From: Acetobacteraceae bacterium
Lineage (GTDB): Bacteria; Pseudomonadota; Alphaproteobacteria; Acetobacterales; Acetobacteraceae
Direction: 5' to 3'
Length of the DNA: 5,037 bases
NCBI GenBank assembly: GCA_947462945.1
Contig: CANHTE010000150.1
Span: 1 to 5,037 of the forward strand
The notes under the pieces are model-generated. The model searched no databases, was not told the origin of the DNA, and saw only the letters and a program-made list of their open reading frames with translations. Within the stretch, counting starts at the first letter, position 1; every line of letters begins with the position of its first letter. Below are positions 1 to 5,037 of the stretch, piece by piece. Both the position numbers and the translations under genes were made by a program.

Positions 1-636
1 ATCAGCACCGATGTCCTGGGGCTCCTGCTGGAGCGCGTGGCCGGCCAGAAGCTGGACCAACTCATCGTCGAACGCCTGACCGGGCCGCTCGGCATGACGG
101 ATACACGGTGGTGGGTGGACGCGCCGCGGCGCTCGCGCGTGGCCGAGAGCATCACCTCCGATCCGCTTTCCGCCTCGATGTGGCAGAGCTACCGCATTGA
201 ACAGAACCCAGCCCCGGCCGGCTTTTTCAAGGGCGGCGCCGGCATGGTCGGCACCAGTGCGGATTACCATCGCTTCGCGCAGATGGTCGCGAATGGCGGC
301 AGCTTCGAGGGCAAGCGCTACCTCTCCACACCGACCGTGAACTGGATGCTCTCCGACCATATGGGCAGCATGGGCGGCACGCCGGCCGCCAGCACGGGGC
401 CTGGCTACGGCTTCGGCCTGGGCTTCGCGGTGCGGCGCGAACAGGGCATCGCCGTCGCTCCCGGATCGCCGGGGGATGCCATGTGGGCGGGGGCCTGGGG
501 CACCAGCTTCACCATTGACCGCGCGGAGAAGCTGGTCGGCGTCTTCATGGCGCAGGGGCCGAGCTCACGCACCCATACGCGGATGGTGTTCAAGAACCTG
601 GTCTATGGGGCGATGGTGGAGAGCCTGCGCGGCTGA
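1..636 (+). CDS. Beta-lactamase-family serine hydrolase, C-terminal part (5' end outside window)
   Basis: The frame is open from base 1 to a TGA at 634-636, giving 211 visible residues. It begins in the middle of a typical PF00144 stretch (visible residues 1-15, ISTDVLGLLLERVAG), which in this family directly follows the active-site Tyr motif. The SxxK nucleophile motif must therefore lie upstream of the window. Next comes a PLGMTDT segment (about 29-35), the usual 'pLGM.dT' signature. A glycine-rich GYGFGLGF strand (about 135-142) precedes a WAGAWGTSFTID strand (about 162-173), which occupies the place of the third (KTG-like) motif, and LVGVFMAQ closes the core. This arrangement resembles EstB-like esterases and putative class C-like hydrolases more than true AmpC enzymes, so the substrate (ester, amide or peptide) cannot be named and antibiotic resistance should not be assumed. 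A GTG at 37 is internal, not the start. The 49-residue gene follows 54 bases downstream on the same strand. The family call is firm; the function is open. Confidence 0.88.
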   Translation: MSTDVLGLLLERVAGQKLDQLIVERLTGPLGMTDTRWWVDAPRRSRVAESITSDPLSASMWQSYRIEQNPAPAGFFKGGAGMVGTSADYHRFAQMVANGGSFEGKRYLSTPTVNWMLSDHMGSMGGTPAASTGPGYGFGLGFAVRREQGIAVAPGSPGDAMWAGAWGTSFTIDRAEKLVGVFMAQGPSSRTHTRMVFKNLVYGAMVESLRG

Positions 637-651
637 CGCTTGCGCGGCGAT

Positions 652-703
652 GTTTCAGGACCAAATCCCGGATATTCGAGGAGAAGACCGATGGTCCTGA
701 AAC
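652..703 (+). promoter_or_regulatory. 12-bp perfect inverted repeat spanning the start codon of the microprotein gene
   Basis: Bases 652-663 (GTTTCAGGACCA) are the exact reverse complement of bases 692-703 (TGGTCCTGAAAC). In RNA this would form a 12-bp stem with a 28-base loop (664-691). The 3' arm contains the last two bases of the ATG at 691 and the next ten coding bases; the Shine-Dalgarno GAGGAGAAG (678-686) sits in the loop. Such a fold would be expected to limit initiation unless it is opened, for example by a ribosome arriving from the hydrolase gene, a protein or an sRNA. The repeat is seen directly. Its regulatory role is inferred. It could instead be a protein-binding palindrome on DNA. 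Confidence 0.6.
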
Positions 704-840
704 TGATCTGCGCCCAGGTGATGCTGACGAAGCTGGCGGTGCGCGGCGCCTTTACCCTGGGGGCCGTCGCCGGCACGGCGGGGGTCATCGGCCTTTGCGC
801 GCTGCGCAAGGCGGCGAAAGAAAAGCGCGAGGCCCAATAA
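691..840 (+). CDS. 49-residue single-pass membrane microprotein, unknown function
   Basis: ATG at 691, stop TAA at 838-840. The start is chosen because GAGGAGAAG (678-686) lies 4 bases upstream; an in-frame start at 640 would add 17 residues translated from the leader and lacks such a site. The protein has an amphipathic N-terminus with Lys4, Lys14 and Arg18, then a hydrophobic stretch at about 19-38. That stretch has small residues spaced as Gly24, Gly28, Gly31 and Gly34, the kind of pattern used for helix packing. A very basic tail follows (RKAAKEKR, 39-46), which by the positive-inside rule should face the cytoplasm. There are two cysteines (7 and 36) and no catalytic motif. I do not recognise the family. 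It follows the serine hydrolase gene by 54 bases and may be co-transcribed with it. It is unusual in that its start codon lies within a 12-bp inverted repeat. The good ribosome site and membrane-like composition support a real gene, but at this length chance cannot be excluded. Confidence 0.6.
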   Translation: MVLKLICAQVMLTKLAVRGAFTLGAVAGTAGVIGLCALRKAAKEKREAQ

Positions 841-847
841 GCGGGGT

Positions 848-890
848 CCGGGGCCTCCCGGCCCCGGCGGGTCCAGGGCAGCGCCCTGGA
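848..890. terminator. Two tandem GC-rich hairpins between convergent genes
   Basis: Hairpin 1 has an 8-bp perfect stem (CCGGGGCC 848-855 with GGCCCCGG 860-867) and a 4-base loop. Hairpin 2 has an 8-bp perfect stem (TCCAGGGC 872-879 with GCCCTGGA 883-890) and a 3-base loop. Each is entered by the same hexamer GGGTCC (844-849 and 869-874), so the pair looks like two copies of one module. They fill the gap between the plus-strand microprotein gene (ending 840) and minus-strand thiC (ending 898), where a bidirectional terminator would be expected. Only a weak T-run (891-893) follows on the plus strand and none on the minus strand, so this is not a textbook rho-independent terminator. The stems are certain; the role is inferred. 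Confidence 0.5.
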
Positions 891-897
891 TTTCCCC

Positions 898-2895
<1,998 letters not shown>

Positions 2896-2899
<4 letters not shown>

Positions 2900-3582
2900 A
2901 ACGTCTCGACCCAGGGGCGCAGCGCGATTTCGCTGCTCCAGGCCGAGCGCGGCTGCGCCAGCACATGCAGATAGGTATCGGCGATGGCGTCGGGATCGAG
3001 CAGGGAATCGGCGCCGGGTTCCGCCACCCGCGTGGCCGAGGCGATGCCGCCATCAATGACGAAATGGCAGATATGGATGTTCTGCGGGTGCAGCTCGCGC
3101 GCCATGCTTTCGGCCAGGCCGCGCAGCGCGAACTTGCCCATGGCGAAGGGCGCCGATTGCGGAAAGCCCTTCACCCCGGCCGAGGCGCCGGTGAAGAAGA
3201 TGGTGCCCCGCCCGGCCGCCAGCATGCGTTGCGCCGCCTGCTGCGCGGCCAGGAAGGCGCCGAAAGCCGTGACGTCCAGCGTGCGGCGGACCTGCGCGGG
3301 GTCCAGCGTCGCGACCGGGCCGCGCACGCGGAAGCTGGGGTTGTAGATCACCAGCGAGGGCGTGCGTCCCATCGCGTCCAGCCCGGCGAAGAGCGCCGCG
3401 ACACCCTCGACATCGGCGGCGTCGCAGGCATGCAGGCTGGCGCGGTTCTCGGCGGCCAGCGGTGCCAGCTTCTCCGTGTTGCGCGCGGCGAGTGCCACAT
3501 CCCAGCCGGCGGCGCCGAGCTTGCGCGCGAGCGAGGCCGAAAGCCCCGCCCCCGCGCCAATGATCAGCGCCGTGTCAGTCAT
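2896..3582 (-). CDS. SDR-fold protein lacking the catalytic tyrosine (SDR_c10-like)
   Basis: The product is 228 residues, the usual size for a short-chain dehydrogenase/reductase. The N-terminal Rossmann glycine motif is GAGAGLSAS (9-17), an imperfect TGxxxGxG. Asp54 follows beta-3 in the place of the usual adenine-contacting Asp, and YNPS (80-83) replaces the NAG motif. GASAG (132-136) supplies Ser134. The active-site YxxxK is FAMGK, with Phe146 in place of Tyr and Lys150 kept, and the Asn of the tetrad appears as Thr105. Loss of the Tyr with an incomplete glycine motif is the description I recall for the classical-SDR subgroup 10 (cd05373), so this is probably an inherited subfamily trait rather than a fresh mutation. 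The ATG at 3582-3580 overlaps the end of the HyuB-like gene in ATGACTGA (8 bases), with no strong ribosome site, implying translational coupling. An upstream GTG at 3612 is less likely. Substrate, cofactor use and even catalysis are uncertain. Confidence 0.9.
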
Positions 3583-5037
3583 GCCCGTAAAGGCGCTTGG
3601 CCTCGGCCGCACTCACCAGCCCATCGGCCACGTCGCGCGCCACCAACTCCGGGGCGCGTTGCTTGGGGTCCCCCATGCCGCCACCGCCCGGCAGCAGCAG
3701 CAGCAGGTGCCGGCCCTTCGGGATGACCTGGAAGCCCTTGGTGCGCAGCACGGTGCCATTGTCGTCATCCAGCCCGACCCAGCCGCCAGCGCCCATGCCA
3801 CCGCCGAAGCGGCCCTTGGGCGGATTGGCCACGCGGTCGAAAATGGCATTCACGGCGAATTCGGCATTCTTCTTGGCGCCGATCTCCATGATCTGGCCGA
3901 AGCCGCCGCGCGTCTTGCCCGCGCCCGCCGAATCCGGGCGCAACTCCTTCCGCCAGAAGATGACGGGGGCCACGTTTTCCGTCGCTTCCACCGGCATGGT
4001 GCGCACGCCGGATGGGAAGGCAATGCCATCCAGGCCATCCTTCGTTGGCCGTGCGCCGGTGCCACCGGAGTTGAAGGTGATGATCTCGAAATCCTCGACC
4101 TCCGCCTCCTGGCCGCTCACCTGGCTGCCGCCCCGCAAGGGTGGGTTCCACAGCGCGGAGGAGCCCTCGGCATTCACGCGCCCGGGGACGGCCTGGCTGA
4201 GGCAGCCCATCATCAGATCAGGGATCAACTGCCCGATGACGTGCCGGACGCTGACGGGATAAGGCCGCGGCGCGTTGAGAATGCAACCCTGCGGAATCTC
4301 CATGCGGAAGGGCGAGAGACTGGCCCAGTTATTGGGGATTTCGGGCGCGATCACGCATTTCAACCCGAAGCAGGAATAGGCCCGGCAATAGGCCGGCGGC
4401 ACATTGATGCCGCGCGTGGAAAGCCCCGAAGTACCGGCGAAATCCACCACGATCTCACCACCCTCCGCGCGCATCGCGGCGTGCAGCGTGACCGGCGCCT
4501 CATAGCCATCCGAACGGATATCCGAATGCCAGACCACGCCCTGCGGCAGCTTGGCGATTTCGGCCTGGGTGGCGGAGAGGCTGGCGTCAAAGATGAAAGC
4601 GGCGAGATCCTCCAGCCCCTCCATCCGGTATTCATCCATCATCTCGATCAGGCGCTTGGCGCCCGCGTCGTTGCAGGCGCAGAGGGAATAGATGTCGCCC
4701 TCCAGCTCCACCGGTGTGCGGGAACCGACGCGGATAAAATCGAAGAAGGTCTCGTTCGGCACCCCCGCCTCGAAGCATTTCACGATGGGGATGTAGAGGC
4801 CTTCCTCGAAGACCGAGCGTCCCTCCGGCCCCATGCCGAGGCCGCCGATATCGATGATATGCGCGGTATTGGCGAAGAGGCCGATGATCTTACCGCCGCG
4901 AAAGGCCGGGCTGACCACGGTGAGGTCATGCAGGTGCCCGGTGGCGAGCCAGGGATCATTGGTGATGTAGTGATCGCCCGGCTTCATCGTATGCGCCGCG
5001 AATTTCTTCAGGAAATGGCCGACCGATTCCGCCATGG
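3575..5037 (-). CDS. Hydantoinase B/oxoprolinase-family subunit, C-terminal 486 residues (5' end outside window)
   Basis: The protein belongs to the HyuB family (PF02538), the partner of HyuA in ATP-dependent N-methylhydantoinases, 5-oxoprolinases and acetone/acetophenone carboxylases. Numbering from the first visible Met (5035): GDHYITNDPWLATGHLHDLTVV (20-41) and NTAHIIDIGG (56-65) are the conserved N-terminal blocks with likely metal or substrate ligands. SVRHVIGQLIPD (262-273), NSGGTGARPTKDGLDGIAFPSG (322-343), LRPDSAGAGKTRGGFG (365-380) and the terminal PGGGGMGDP (449-457) are the other hallmarks. Family members usually have several dozen more residues before the MAES segment, so this Met is internal and the gene is cut by the right edge. 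A HyuA-type gene probably lies just beyond. The NDPWLATGHLHD variant belongs, as I recall it, to a subfamily without an assigned substrate, so hydantoinase activity should not be assumed. The stop (3577-3575) lies inside the SDR start region, 8 bases overlapping. Confidence 0.95.
   Translation of the reverse strand, partial: MAESVGHFLKKFAAHTMKPGDHYITNDPWLATGHLHDLTVVSPAFRGGKIIGLFANTAHIIDIGGLGMGPEGRSVFEEGLYIPIVKCFEAGVPNETFFDFIRVGSRTPVELEGDIYSLCACNDAGAKRLIEMMDEYRMEGLEDLAAFIFDASLSATQAEIAKLPQGVVWHSDIRSDGYEAPVTLHAAMRAEGGEIVVDFAGTSGLSTRGINVPPAYCRAYSCFGLKCVIAPEIPNNWASLSPFRMEIPQGCILNAPRPYPVSVRHVIGQLIPDLMMGCLSQAVPGRVNAEGSSALWNPPLRGGSQVSGQEAEVEDFEIITFNSGGTGARPTKDGLDGIAFPSGVRTMPVEATENVAPVIFWRKELRPDSAGAGKTRGGFGQIMEIGAKKNAEFAVNAIFDRVANPPKGRFGGGMGAGGWVGLDDDNGTVLRTKGFQVIPKGRHLLLLLPGGGGMGDPKQRAPELVARDVADGLVSAAEAKRLYGHD

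Noticed and set aside
1..636. Antibiotic-resistance beta-lactamase
   Set aside because: The visible half matches the broad serine hydrolase/esterase branch of the fold; the SxxK region is outside the window and nothing visible supports lactam hydrolysis specifically.
640..690. GTG/ATG upstream starts extending the 49-residue protein to 66 residues
   Set aside because: The extra 17 residues are polar, are encoded by the leader that contains the ribosome site and the inverted repeat, and would separate the start from the GAGGAGAAG at 678-686.
848..893. Textbook rho-independent terminator
   Set aside because: The stems are strong, but only TTT followed by C follows on the plus strand and there is no U-run on the minus strand, so it is listed only as a putative hairpin terminator.
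3583..3612. GTG start at 3612 adding 10 residues to the SDR protein
   Set aside because: The added residues lie within the HyuB coding end and do not fit the SDR N-terminus, which normally begins a few residues before the first beta strand, as MTDTALIIGAG does.
3597..4262. 221-codon open frame on the plus strand opposite the HyuB-like gene
   Set aside because: Ser/Pro/Ala-rich antisense translation of a well-conserved HyuB region; no independent evidence of coding.

Overview
This is a 5,037-base window of high-GC bacterial chromosome, roughly two-thirds G+C with a strong GC bias at third codon positions. It most likely comes from an alphaproteobacterium, and the ThiC sequence style plus the short GC-rich intergenic hairpins suggest Rhodospirillales/Acetobacteraceae. 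That placement is inference from composition and familiar protein sequences, not a database match. The content is mainly core and peripheral metabolism. I see no insertion sequence, phage gene, CRISPR array, tRNA or rRNA, and no gene-free stretch longer than about 200 bases.

Layout. Plus strand, 1-840: the C-terminal part of a beta-lactamase-fold serine hydrolase (cut by the left edge), then a 49-residue single-pass membrane microprotein. The microprotein's start codon lies in one arm of a perfect 12-bp inverted repeat, with its Shine-Dalgarno in the loop. A 57-base convergent gap (841-897) holds two perfect GC-rich hairpins. Minus strand, 898-5037, in transcription order from right to left: a hydantoinase B/oxoprolinase-type subunit (5' end beyond the right edge), an SDR-family protein overlapping it by 8 bases, a TPP riboswitch, and thiC.

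How the genes work together. thiC makes the pyrimidine moiety of thiamine (HMP phosphate) and is governed by its own TPP-sensing leader. The aptamer starts 28 bases after the SDR stop codon, and a TTGACA -35-like hexamer overlaps that stop. thiC is therefore probably a separate regulated unit that may also receive read-through from upstream. The HyuB-like gene and the SDR gene are almost certainly translationally coupled, and the HyuA partner is expected just off the right edge. The SDR protein has Phe where the catalytic Tyr should be, so it may not be an ordinary oxidoreductase.

Most of the window is ordinary. The items worth a second look are the start-codon-masking hairpin of the microprotein, the tyrosine-less SDR coupled to HyuB, and a hairpin-switch model for thiC that can be read directly from the sequence.
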